This document shows, one piece after another, positions 25,461 through 37,239 of a DNA stretch of 64,000 nt (position 1 is its first letter; each line of letters begins with the position of its first letter). A model generated the notes under the pieces. It did no database searches. It was not told the origin of the DNA and saw only the letters and a list, made by a program, of their open reading frames with translations. Position numbers and translations under genes: made by a program. The DNA is from Ficedula albicollis (lineage: Eukaryota > Chordata > Aves > Passeriformes > Muscicapidae): positions 10,819,673 through 10,883,672 of the forward strand of contig NC_021683.1 in assembly GCF_000247815.1 (NCBI RefSeq). The letters are read 5' to 3'.

Positions 25461-27490
25461 TACCTGCTAGACATTTTTATTTCTATAATTTTTTTCTTAT
25501 CTCAGAAATAAGACTGGAAAATGAACTAGGGTTAGCCTTAATAAACAACTGTCTACAAGGGAGATTTCTTTGTGAGCATTAGGTTAAGGATTTCAAATAT
25601 GGCTCTGTATTTACTCTTGGGAAAAAAAAGGACTGTTTGATGGTCCTGAGAGATATCACAGGAAAACTTGTTTCCTATTACCATAGCTTCAAAACAGATC
25701 AAACAGACTGTTTCTTCTGTGTCCTGTGCTCTTAATAAGGTTTTAAATGCAGAAGCATGCCTAGTTATAAATGTATTTTACATAATTGGTGTATGTCAAG
25801 TAACTTTACATATTAAATTACACATCCTCTTTTTGTTTTTTATTTTCTACATACTTTGTCTACCCAGGGGCTGAAATAAAGCTATGCATGTTTTGGCTGT
25901 TGACATGTAACTTGTGGAGCTGGACTTCCAAAAGACACATCCTATGTTGTTAGTGAGCTACAACAACAGTAGTTAGTTAGTTACAACTTTTTTCTATTGC
26001 ATTAGCATGCAATAATTTAAAAACAACTTTATAAATTAAAGACTGGTTTTCCCCTACTATTTTGAATATGACTTTCTTCTTGCTCTGGGTTTCTTAGGTC
26101 CCTTTTTTTGCTGCTCAGTGTCTGATTTGGCTTCGCACATCTCGTGAGCCTATGGCAGGCATCGGTCTCTATGTGGTGACAGTGACACTGTGGCTCAAGT
26201 GTCAGTAGGTGTTTCTGGAAAAGCTTGCTGCTCTCAATCACATCCTTGTTACCACCCCATGTTGTGGTAAATCCCTTATAAATTAGCAGAATAAACCCTG
26301 GGAAGTTTGCTTGTTCCAGTGACGAAGTCACTGATGTTTGTGGTCGGGTTGAGCCTGGTGGCACGAGGCTGTGGCTCACAGATGTCACCCTCTGAACTCT
26401 GGCACTGCTGGTTTATCCAGACTCATTTCATATGATGCAAGTGGCCTTCATTAGGTTTAAGTTTTGTATCATGTGCCCCACTAATCCCTGGACCAGTTCT
26501 GCTTTACTTTTGCAGTTCAGATGTGTCTTTGTGTTTTCCTGTGACCTAGCCCAAGCATCGATTTGAAAGATCATAGACAACTCCTAAGAGTTACACCACA
26601 GTGGCATAATACTCTTATATGTCTTACAAGCACTTGTCCTCATGGATAAATGCAAAGAAATATGGAAAAAAATTAGAAGAAAATCAGAACAGACCATTTA
26701 GTAAATCTTTTGCAAAATCAAAACTATACAGTAAAATATTTTAATGAATTTAAGTTTTTCTAAATACTTAAATTTAAAAATTGCTTTTTTCTTGGTGGTG
26801 GTGGTTTTGGAGAGTGGTGATGCTTTCCAATTCAGGAATTTTCTTTAAATTTGAGCTCAGCATTCTGTTTAAGAAAATGGTATGTGAGTATCTATATTAA
26901 AGGAAAGATTTTGGTATAAAAGCCTGTCTCAATCAGAGAAAATTATTTATTTTGCAGGACCAAGTATAAGTACACAACTTTTTTAATCTTTGTGTTTTGC
27001 ACATAATTAGTAATCCAGTTTCCTCTCCTCACTTGTAAATCACAATCTGGTGCAAAGCAACTGTTTGGCACTTGGGTACTTGTAATGCACTCTAGTTAGT
27101 ACTAGATCAATAAATCCTTATAACATGTGCCAAGTCTCCTCAGTGGCTAAAAAAGTAATTTTGTGCACGTTTGAATAAAGCCAAAATAGCAGAATAGTGT
27201 GTTAAATACAGTTGTGTGTTAAATGGAGAAAGTGCATAGCATCAGCAGTTGTAGAAATGTAGTCCACTAATCAGACACTGGCAGCCAACCAATATGAAAA
27301 AGTAAAAATTTAAGTACCATAGTGTTTTCAAGTCTAACTTGCATAAAGCTCAGTGGGGATTCCTAACAGACACAGAAAGTTCACTTGCCCAACTTGTAAG
27401 AGCTTGTTTTAAATTATATGTGTGCCACATGAAATAATTAAAGTACAGTGCATCATTGCTAACTTAATTTAAGCAGATTCTAGTATTTTA
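25461..27490. other. Unique noncoding DNA
   Basis: No supported gene. On the minus strand 26029-26388 is open for 119 codons, but I recognise no domain and there is no promoter or splice context. A short perfect inverted repeat (CAGTGAC, 3-nt loop) lies at 26317-26333 within it. The remaining sequence is AT-rich and featureless. Confidence 0.45.
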
Positions 27491-27506
27491 CAAAAAAAAA
27501 AAAAAA
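27491..27506 (+). repeat. Poly(A) run
   Basis: Fifteen consecutive A residues at 27492-27506. No target-site duplication or upstream retrocopy that I can recognise accompanies it, so it is recorded as a simple repeat rather than as the tail of a processed pseudogene. Confidence 0.8.
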
Positions 27507-30500
27507 GGGATTGTGTGAGCCATTCATTGCATGATATATGGCAAATGGGCCTTCAGAAGAAAATGGATACTCTTAGTGGGCAAGAACACCAATCTTATTC
27601 AATCTAGAGCAGCAGCAATTTCAGGCTCTGATTTGAAGCTGTGCTCGTGCTAGTATTATCATATTTTAATAAATTCATTCCATTATTACATGTTTTAGCA
27701 ATTTTATCCACAACATTTTTCTTAGGAATTTTTAAAACCTGATTTACTGTGTTTGGCTGTTACAATTATTTTAGATTCACTTAGAACTTTGTATAAATGA
27801 TATGACCCATTAATTAAAATAATCCATGTATAATTTCACAGAAGATATGACACCAGTACTTTATTTTCATCTCCTGTTTCTCTGCTGCTTTGTCTCCATA
27901 GTAGCAATTAGGAACTACATTTTTCTGTGTGTTTGATACTATGTTTGGTAGTGATAAAAATGATTAACGATACTCTGTGAGTAATCCCCTTAGTCTATAT
28001 AACTAAGAGTGTATCTTTGTGGACAGATGCAAGTAAACATTAATTTTGCTGCCTGTGCTCATGAGCAGCTCGTGCCAAACTGGCTGGACCCAAAGCAGTG
28101 CTAATCTGGAAGTCTTATCACCACTTTCATGTCATGTTATACCTGAACCACTTTCAGTGTGGGAAAGTCAGTAAAGATTGCAGATAAGCGAATAAAATTG
28201 GAGATAAAGTAAACAAATTAAAAAGTAGATTATTGCCATTATTTAGGACCAGCCCAAAGATCTCTCTCAAGCTGTCCTTGGGGTGTGATGCTTCTTTTTG
28301 GAGCCATATTGGATGGAAAAAAGTTTCTTTTTAACACAGTTAAGGTCTAGGAGGTGAACTGCAGGTGGCTGTTCCTGCTTCCAGGTTTGTCTTTCCTTCC
28401 AGTTGTAGGGGGGAGAAGGAAGTGATAAAAGAAGGCTGTAAGAGCAAATGTAGAACTTTGCAAGTGTGAGGTTGTGCCTGGGAGCTAGGCAGGCTGGATT
28501 CCTTCTGGGGGATTGCTAGAAGGGGTGTGTGGAGTGCAGGTAATCAATCACCACATCTGCTGTGAGGAGACTGGAAAACACGAGCCCCTGATATTCAATG
28601 ATTTGCTTGTGTTTAATCTCTGGCAATTGGAACAGCATTCCCAGGCTCCCCTGGGCTTGCTGAAGGTCACAGTGGCCATGCTGGTTTTGCTCATGCAGCA
28701 GAACCTGTGCAGTGTGGCAGGAGCAGCTACCTGCCTGGCTCACCGTGGCAGCTGAAGCAGGACAGCAGGAAACAGGTCATGGCTGTGCTGTGGGAGCAGC
28801 CTTGGTTCCCAAAGGCTCTTCAGGACAACAGGCCATCAGGTGCCCATCGGAACAGCTCATCAGCACACCCAGGCCGTGGCCAGGTCACAGCCCAGTTTCT
28901 TCTTTGCAATGAAGAGTGACAATTCCAAAGTTGTTGTTCTGTTGCTTTACCAAGGGCTGGGGGCACTTGTATATCCCTGTTTTCTGTAACATGGGGTTTC
29001 TTTGCTTGTTTTGCTGAAGACACCACAGCAAGTGTTTGAAATTTATACCAGAATAGGTGTAATATGATATTAAAATAGGTGTAGGTTAATTTTGAAGGGA
29101 GGATTTTTTTTACTTCGCTCTCTCATTGCACTGCTTGCTTCCATTTATGGAATGACTCTTCAAGAGAGAAGTGATGACCTTAAAAAAAAATGTAAGGTGA
29201 TATGTAGATACTGTTTTCCACAGTTAAAGGTCACCTTGACTTTTAATCTTGACTTTTCTTCTCATTAAAATATTTGACAAGAATTCTTTGCATGAATGAA
29301 CAGCACAGAACACCTTAAGACTACTCAATTTTCACTAGACATGTTGCATTTTCATAATAAATAATTTTACTGGTGGCTAAAAATCATTATCTGGTACAAA
29401 CATTTGCTAATAAAATGCTCTTTTATGCATTTAGTACCTTGAAAAACCTGTTTTTTCTCATAAAGGGATTAAACAACAGCACCAAACATGTTTCTTAGGT
29501 TTTTTGGGTTTTAATATCAAATTCCCTGCAATGGTATAGAAAGAAAAGAATATTTGCCAAACACTTTGATTCCAAACAATTGAATATTTTTCATGATTGG
29601 CTCTAATGATTAATTTCCTATTATGCTACTCTACTCCCATTCTAGTTTGTCAGCACTTAAAATGAAATATATTTCTGAACATCTGTTCAAGTATCTCTTG
29701 GTCTGATTTCTTTTATAGGAGCCAACCTAAAAATATGGGGCTATTTTAACATAGAAGCTTTGTTATTCACTTTACCCAGATGTCATTCTGAAACAGAACA
29801 AACTCAGGTTTAACTGTCATGAAATCTGACATCATAAATTTTATACCACTGAATAATAAGCCAAAATGGAAATCACTATGCATAATGCAGAAAGTCTTGT
29901 AACTTGACCTTTACGTAAAAGGAATGATTATATGTAAAAAGAGCTTTGTGAATTAAAAATGTAATTCTTTTCCCCCTTTGTAGCTTGAGGGTTGCTATAG
30001 GCACAGAGTTTTTATTGTTATTTTTATCCCACTTAAATGAATGCAGTTTCCAGCACTCAGTTGAGAGGACATGCTGAAGTGGAACAAGGCGAAAATAGGT
30101 CAGAAAGTGATAGGCCAAGTCACCTCCGCTGGAAAACCACAAGTAATCCCGGGCACACTGATGAATTTTTTAAATTGTGCATATTTGCCTACAGATTGTT
30201 AGTCTGTTTCAGGACCATAAGGAACTGGCTGACACTGAGCACCAAACACCAAAATGCCAAAGAGTCCAAGTTGCTGTGAAAAGCCTCAGTTCTGAAATTT
30301 GTTTAATATCTCTTGACAAGTGCTATTGTTTGTGAAGTAAGTGTTGAAGATGCTCTTTGCCAGAAAGATTCATAACTGAAAAGTCTTTTGTGTTCTAATT
30401 AGACTGTGGTTTAATTGCAATACATTTAGGTTGCTGATTGCATGAAGGGAAATATGAGGAATAGATCACACTCATCTCTACTGAGACCTGGGGTCAGTTG

Positions 30501-32429
30501 GTAAATTGAAAATTGTTACCTAAACTTTTTTCTTTTCAGTTCAGTAGTTTTCTTTCAAGACACTAATTTCATTGTATGAATACTGGCGGTAATTGAATAA
30601 ATGTTTGAATATTGCCACCAAGCTGTGAGACTTGAAGAAATTAGTTTCTAAACTCATACAGGGAATTTGTTTGACATAATCAGTGCCTTTAGATCCATGA
30701 TTACAGGAAAAAGAGAACTGGTGTTGACTACCAGAAATCACAAGAGAAAAAGAAATCTTTTTTGTTGCATGTCTGTGTAACACATCACTTGTATTACTTC
30801 TCAACATTGTACATTTCTTCCTAATCTGAAATTAAAAAAGGCATGCTTACTAAAGTCTCAGTCAGCTAAACTGACATTAATATTGGAAATCCCAAGCAGC
30901 TTTCTTAAGAAAGAAGAGTAGGAAACTAGACTGTGTAACATCTAAGTAAAGACTTAGATGTAATGCTGATTGTTTTCATAAACACTGTCCACTTTGACAC
31001 ATCTTTGTCTGATTGGCTCCCCCTTAAGCCTTTCCTGAAGGAAACCTTTTCTTTCCCTCCTGTATGGCTTTGCTTCTTTTTAAATTAGAAACATATCGTA
31101 ACAGTGCTGTTCTGCTGAATGGCTTTCAGATTTAGCAAATAAAACAAAAAAAATTAATATGAAACCTGCAAAGCACTGTCTGACAACACAGAGAGAAGTT
31201 AAATCTAAATCAGATTTTCAAGAAAATCACCAGAGAATCTCTCAATTTAAATTTTATCCACAACAAACACAAGCTACCGGCTCATAGCTAGTTAGCATTT
31301 TGACTTGTGCAGATGTTTGCAAGGACAATTGTGCACCAAAAGTGCTGCATTTTATTTCTGGTTGCATTTTCAGAAACTCTGTAGTTGTTTCTGATTAAAA
31401 CATCCCCAAAATTCATACTTGGGAAGAGATCATGTTTTAAAAAACTGCAGATGCTGCAGCTGCCAGGATTTCTGGGTCTATTAACTGAAAGAAGCTATGT
31501 GTGTCTGTAGTACATATCTGCAGGTTTTTTCCTAGCAAAGTATTTTTGCATATATGTAGTTTAAGTCCTTGAGAGGCTGATTAACATCTGTTTGTCTGCT
31601 TGAAATGACACCCATGCTTACAGGCTTTTTGAATGAAAATACAAATGTCATTTCTATCACGTGAAGAGTTATTACTTATATAAAATAATTTTTTTGTTGC
31701 AAGTTAAAATGTCTCATTTTTAAATTTCTGAACGGGGCATGTAAATAAATGTGCTGGAGGGAGCCCAGAGCAGCTCTTCACCAGGCTCTTCCTGCCGAAG
31801 GCCAGCAGCAGTCCCTGTGCTGTGCCACGCCGTGCGATCCTGGCTGGCAGCCGAGGGGCTGTGACAGGGATCCCCCAACTGCCACATATGGCACACAGGC
31901 TAAATGAAGCACTGTACATCTTTGTCCTGTCAGACGCTTTCCTTCAGAAACATGTCACTGGATCAAAGTCAAATATGTGCTCTTAAGAAGGTTTTTTTTC
32001 CCCCTGAATAGAACACCATATCATATTAAGGAGCTCTGTAAGTTAAGGGATGATGACAGAGTTTAGCAGTTTGTACCTTGGAGCAGCCTGTGAGTAAAGG
32101 CAAGCTTTGGGAGCTCTCCTAGTCTATATGCCCGATCCTATACCTGTCAAATATGTTATGTTAAGGGTGCCTGCAATTGGCCATGCCTCACTGCCATTAA
32201 GCAAGGCTAACCTAAGGAGATGATAATGTTTTGTATCTGTTTGAGAAGATTTAAATCTTCTCACTGGTGAGGGAGCTTACTGAAGCAAAAATGGATTTAT
32301 TAGCAGGTATCTGGTAAAGTAAAATAATAGGTCTGCAGACTTGTTTTAGCAGCCACCAGTCGTCTTATTTTATAAAAAATATGTCACAAGCAGATATCTT
32401 CAATAATTTTACTTTTCCACTGGGTGCTG
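27507..32429. other. Unique noncoding DNA
   Basis: No supported gene. AT-rich sequence carries scattered homeodomain-like words. A perfect inverted repeat with 10-bp arms and a 4-nt loop is at 30938-30961. A GC-richer patch at about 31755-31880 contains a minus-strand frame of 71 codons without recognisable content. Confidence 0.5.
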
Positions 32430-32700
32430 TACTGCTTTCATCTCCATCTGCCAATTCGCCGAGGCCAGTCTAAAATTAATCCAAGTCAGCATTATCGCCA
32501 TCTTGAACAATACTAATGAATTTTCCATTAGTAAGATTGCTACCAAAATACTACTGGTGAATGTTTTCTACATCACAAGTCAGTCTGGAGGGAGATATAT
32601 ATTCATCACCATGGAAACATGAGGTTCATTTTAAGTAGTTTTGAGTTTATTATTAAACCAGTTTCAGTCACGGTTGTTGGTTCTGTTGTGCAACTTGCTT
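32430..32700. promoter_or_regulatory. Candidate conserved noncoding element
   Basis: Of the enhancer-like blocks in the window this one looks the most constrained. It has complex sequence, no simple repeats, unusual retention of CpG (AATTCGCCGAGG near 32454, TATCGCCATC near 32494, TCACGG near 32669), and paired ATTA/TAAT words (ACTAATGAATTTTCCATTAG forms an interrupted inverted repeat near 32512-32531). There is no open frame. The interpretation as an ancient enhancer is an inference, and alignment to chicken, turtle and human would settle it. Confidence 0.3.
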
Positions 32701-34242
32701 TTCTTAACTGAAGGCACTTTGGAGGTAATCATGGCTGGTTCTAAACCCTGAACCAAATGTGTCATTTAGCTCTGAAAATTTCTAACATCTAGAAACAGCA
32801 TCCGACTTGTTGAGCTCACTCCTTTTATTCCAAGAGAGGACCCCATATTTGTGGCTGATTTACTTTTCAAGCACTTTGCCAGTTATATTTCCCTTGCCTT
32901 GGGAAAAATAAGATAATTTCTCTATAATCTCTGAAGCTGAAGAAGTGAGCTGTGTCGTAAGGGACAGATGGAAGTTTATGGGCATAAACTGTGACTTTTA
33001 GCTATTGGTAATACCATAATGATTGACTCTAACATGATTTCACCAAAATAATGGAGTGGTGAAGTTCAATTTTAGCATTACTACAGGAACAGCTCTTGGC
33101 AGAGTTAGATTGTTCTCTTTTTTCTTTTTTTTTCCCCCTGCAGATTATTGCTCGTAGGAAGTTTAACTTGGTACATGAAAAAACAACTGGTTGACTTACA
33201 GTCAGGTCTACTAAAAGTTATGTATAGGGATGTATATCTTTGATATTTGAAATCACAGAAAACAAAATGTATCTCAAAAATTTGAATTTAATTTTGAAAA
33301 GTATGACAAGGGTTTTTTTAACTGAAAAGCCATCTTGGTGTGTTTATAACCACGATGAATAGAAGGAGCAGAAAGGTAGAAATGGGGGTTTGATAATGAG
33401 GCAGCCTCAGTATGCATCTTTAAAATATCCAGACTCTTTAATGATCCCTTAGTATAACTCCTAGAAGCTGAAGGAGAGATTTCTGTGCAACCACAGCTCC
33501 TTGATGGTTACATAGCTTGTTCACTGCTGACATCAGACAAATTCAGAGCAGAAACCCAAAGGTGAAAGCCTTCATACTCTTCTCCCTAGTCTTTTAATCC
33601 GCCCATATTCTTTGACCCCCTGTATTAGGCCTCCATTATTAAATCCACCTGGGCATGGTGGATTACTTTCCTCCCCAGAAGAAAGGAGAAGAGCTGTTTA
33701 TGAAAGTAAAGGTGAAGAGGACTGGTAAAAGAGAATGAGTGTTGTGTGTGAAACTCTATAGAAGTTTCTCTGATAACCTGAGGCTCTTATCTGGTGGGAA
33801 GTTGAGGGGTGGCTTCTGTGTCCAAAGTTTTATTTTCCTTTTCAAATATTTTGTTTTGTCTGTTTCTTTGTTGTGACTATTGATGGTTAGCAGCAAGGTC
33901 CCTACAGGCTGAAATGTAATATTTTCCTTTTGGGGTTTTGCTTGGGGCTCTAGTAGAAAATTTCAGCAGAAAATTTAATTTCACCACCAATAAATAGATG
34001 TTGAGAGAGAGGCCCCACCAAAAGGGGCCCATCCTTTGCCAGGTAGAGCTGTCTGTGATCATAGCCTGTCTTGATTTGATGTGACTGACCAATGAGAAAA
34101 ATCTTTATGCAAAAAACATATTTGGAAACATTCATTTCAGAACAGACTTGTGAATGGCTTTTCCCTAGAAGGGAGCACTTGAATAATGGCACTACACAGT
34201 GGCAAGCATTAAATAGAAATATGTTTGTTAACTTTTGACTGG
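32701..34242. other. Unique noncoding DNA with one splice-acceptor-like site
   Basis: No supported gene. A very good 3' splice-site match (a pyrimidine tract of about 25 nt ending CCCCCTGCAG) ends at 33143. The reading frame that follows is open for only 16 codons and no matching donor is evident, so I do not call an exon. Confidence 0.4.
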
Positions 34243-34304
34243 AGTTTACTTACTCAAGTAAGTAAACTTACTTACTTACTTTACTTACTTTACTTGCTTG
34301 GTAG
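34243..34304. repeat. TTAC microsatellite with a perfect hairpin at its 5' edge
   Basis: Units of ACTT/TTAC (with TTTAC variants) run from about 34264 to 34304. Directly upstream the phase inverts: AGTTTACTTAC at 34243-34253 and GTAAGTAAACT at 34258-34268 are perfect reverse complements around a 4-nt TCAA loop. The array therefore begins with a stem-loop made of its own unit, as if a unit had been copied in inverted orientation. Confidence 0.85.
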
Positions 34305-35329
34305 ATGCAGGACTGGATGTAAGCACTTCTCATTCTATTTGTGGTAAAAGAGACTATGCATCAATTTTTGGGTCCATTTTTCCTATTGAGATGCTGAGGT
34401 GACCACTTAAGGTAGGTTTTTGAGTGACCTCATTTAAATATGCTTCGAAAGGATCAAGGGAAATTGTACAAATTATGTTTAAATGTTGTGCACACATGCT
34501 CACCCCCCAAACTCTGCACCTTTCTTTAGTCCCTGCATGTTTCATATATATCCTGCTTTCCCTCCAGGAGTGTGCAGTGTCTCTCCTGCAGATGCTTGCT
34601 CAACATGGCAGCATTCCCCCATCTCCCTGTGAGTGAGCTGTTGGAGATCTCCCCTTCTGCTCCAGTGATGCCATGCATCTCCTGTGTGCAGTGTTCAGGG
34701 CACTCAGGATCCTGTTTGACACTTTGTTCCCCCCGTGTCACAGCCCTGAGGCTGCTGCAGTGTTTGCTGACCCCTCACATTTGTGGCTGTTTCACACAGT
34801 AGAAATTTTTTGCTCTTACTTGTGGATTGCTTCTGGGTGCTTTTGGCCAACAGCATGGAGCAATGAAAGCTCAGAGACAAGGAGAGGCACAGTTTGGGGT
34901 GCTGGAGGCAGTGGTGCTGCCCAGGGGAAGGCAGGGGGTCAGGCTGGGCCATACAGGTGGGCACTGTAGGACAATCCAGGGCAGGCTCTCCCATGCAGGG
35001 TGTCACTGCAGCCTGGTGAGCACCACCAGGTGAGATTCACATCCTTAGGATGGGACGTGTGTATGTTCCCATCAGTGCATTAATGGTGAGCAGCAGCAAG
35101 GGCTACTCAGGTTAAGCCTGAACAGATGATGGTATGGTTCACAAGAATACCCAGTGCCAACACAGGAGATTTCTAGGAAATTAAAAACAGAGAAATAAAC
35201 AAGTAGTAAGTGTGTGGCTGGCACTCCTAATGGGGGACGACAATCTACATTATAAAAGGGCTTTTCTGCTTGTTTGGACAACATCACTTAACCCTGAACA
35301 AATATTTAGATACATTATATTCAGTGGTA
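34305..35329. other. GC-richer noncoding DNA
   Basis: Approximately 34560-35035 is GC-richer and CTG/CAG-word rich, with mutually overlapping frames of 63-100 codons on both strands. None has a recognisable domain. Such patches recur in this window and look like ordinary compositional variation. Confidence 0.45.
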
Positions 35330-35357
35330 TTTTTTTTATTTTTTTTTTTTTTTTTTT
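35330..35357 (-). repeat. Poly(A) tract on the minus strand
   Basis: Twenty-eight bases of T interrupted by one A on the plus strand. It could be the remnant tail of an insertion on the minus strand, but I recognise no retroposon sequence beside it. It is recorded as a simple repeat. Confidence 0.75.
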
Positions 35358-35559
35358 ATGAATGGAGTTATTTGCATATCTATTTTGCTGAAGCTTGGGA
35401 TTCTCGTCTGTGGAAACATCCCCTTCTGCCATGAGTGAAATGCCTTTCACTGAGGCAACAGCAGTACAGAACTGCTTTTTGTCCTAGGGTTCCTTTCCTG
35501 AAATTTTGCAGGTCAAGTTTGTAGTCTCCCCTACAAATCTTGGTGCCAATAAATCTAAT

Positions 35560-35840
35560 CCTTATTCCTTTTGATAAACAGAAGTTGTAGTGCTACACGT
35601 CTCCGTATTTTGCACTTGGCTGGGAATCTGCCTTGCGTTTCTCCCACCCTCCCCCTCCCTTCTGCAACTGTCGGGTTATATTTGAATGCCAAAAAAACAG
35701 AATTAGTTTTGCACATCAACGCTGACTTATAAGGCTATTTGAAGTTAAAGCTCTTTGCCAGTTTCCATTTTCTTCACAGTGTTCCCTTCCGCTTTGGGTT
35801 TGAAGAAGGAGGAAAAAAAAAAAAGAAAAAGTTATTTAAC
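35560..35840. promoter_or_regulatory. Candidate conserved noncoding element
   Basis: A block with several retained CpGs (ACACGTCTCCG near 35597, TGCGTTTCTCC near 35634, AACTGTCGGG near 35665, CAACGCTGAC near 35718, TTCCGC near 35788), complex sequence and no open frame. CpG retention in an otherwise CpG-poor window hints at constraint or low methylation. The call is weak without comparative data. Confidence 0.22.
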
Positions 35841-37239
35841 AAAACTTGATCTGTTTGAAACTGCAAAGTCCAGGCTGTCCTTCCTGTGCTACCACAGACC
35901 GCATGAGAAATGAAGGCTGAAGGGCTCGGCCGATTTCAGGAAAAAAATGCCCCAAAAAGGTCAGGAAGAAATGGGAGCCTTTTCATTTTGTGCTCCCCGG
36001 GTGATATTCAATAACTCTTTTGGTCTTTATACTGTAGGACGTAGGCTCATTTGCTCAATTTGGGGTGACAGCAGTGTGTTTTGTCAGAGCATAGCTGGAG
36101 TTTTAAATGAGGACAGCATTCTGAGGCAGTAGGAAACATCCTTTATCTTAGCAACAGGAGGGCATGGAAATGCAAGTTTTTTTGGCAGCAGTCGTATAAA
36201 TCTAGTGTTTTGGAGGGGCTGACCCGAGCTGTGTGGAAGGAGCGCTCAGCTTTCCTTTGACGGTGTGATTTCCTGCTCCACGGTGGAGGACTTGTCTGGA
36301 CGGGGTCCTGAAGAAAGCCTACATCAATTACTTGAAAGGAAATCAACTCTGTCTCCAAACGCTTGGCAGCAGGAATATTCATTGTTAGGGGGGTTATAAA
36401 TATATATCTATGTATACACGCACACAGCCTAACAAACACTCTTCCATTTTCAAGCATTTGCTGTAACAGTGACACCCACTACCCCTTGTACTTCAACTTC
36501 TGTCAGCGCTGCCTTTGTGTAAGGCTTTTTCTAATGGGCCTTATAACTTTCCTAAAAAAGTAATTCTTGGACTTCAACAGAAAATAAAGGGTCTTAGCTT
36601 AGAAGGCTTATTTTCAGATAAAATAAGTTTAGTTTTGTTTTTCAACGCTTTCACCTTGTCAGAAATAAATGACAAGAAACCTGTTCTCAATTGATAAAAT
36701 TAAACTTTTTTTTTCCTGGTTCACTGAGGTCAAGTATATCCTAATTAATCTCTCCTTGAATTTTTTTTCTTTCAAGGCACAGCCATGAACGTAAGCATCT
36801 TTGGGTTGTTTAGAAAATATAAAAATGATGAAGTGATATCTCTTTGGAAAGCTGCTGCTGTGTAGTAACTCTTAAGCAGCTGTTACATCTTTTGTGTCAA
36901 TAATCCTTAAATTAAGGAGTCATTAAGCACTCAGTTACGTGATAGACTGTAATGGCTCAGTGTAAACCTATTGTGTAAATCTGTACAGAGAAGCCTTTTG
37001 TTTGCATAAAGCATAATTCTGAGCCAGAGGAGTGCCTAAATATGTATGTACATGGCACTTTCTAATGCCTCATCATGACTCATTAGAATTTGTTTAATAG
37101 AAAATTGATACATTTCTGCTTTTTATTCTTTTCTGTTTAAGCAAAAAGCCACACACAGTTTTAGCATTTTTTCTGGTTCTTTGACCCTTTTGGATGAAAA
37201 CTCTACAACTTTTGTTTACTTTTTTTTCTTCTTTCCATA
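35841..37239. other. Unique noncoding DNA with a micro-exon-like motif
   Basis: No supported gene. At 36777-36790 a 14-nt segment that includes an ATG lies between a strong acceptor-like site and a GTAAGC donor-like site. It is discussed as a finding, not called as an exon. The rest is AT-rich with ordinary T runs. Confidence 0.4.

Noticed and set aside
26029..26388. 119-codon minus-strand frame
   Set aside because: No domain or homologous family is recognised and the length is within chance for a 64-kb window.
27491..27506. Possible processed-pseudogene poly(A) tail
   Set aside because: No gene-like sequence is recognised upstream and no target-site duplication was seen.
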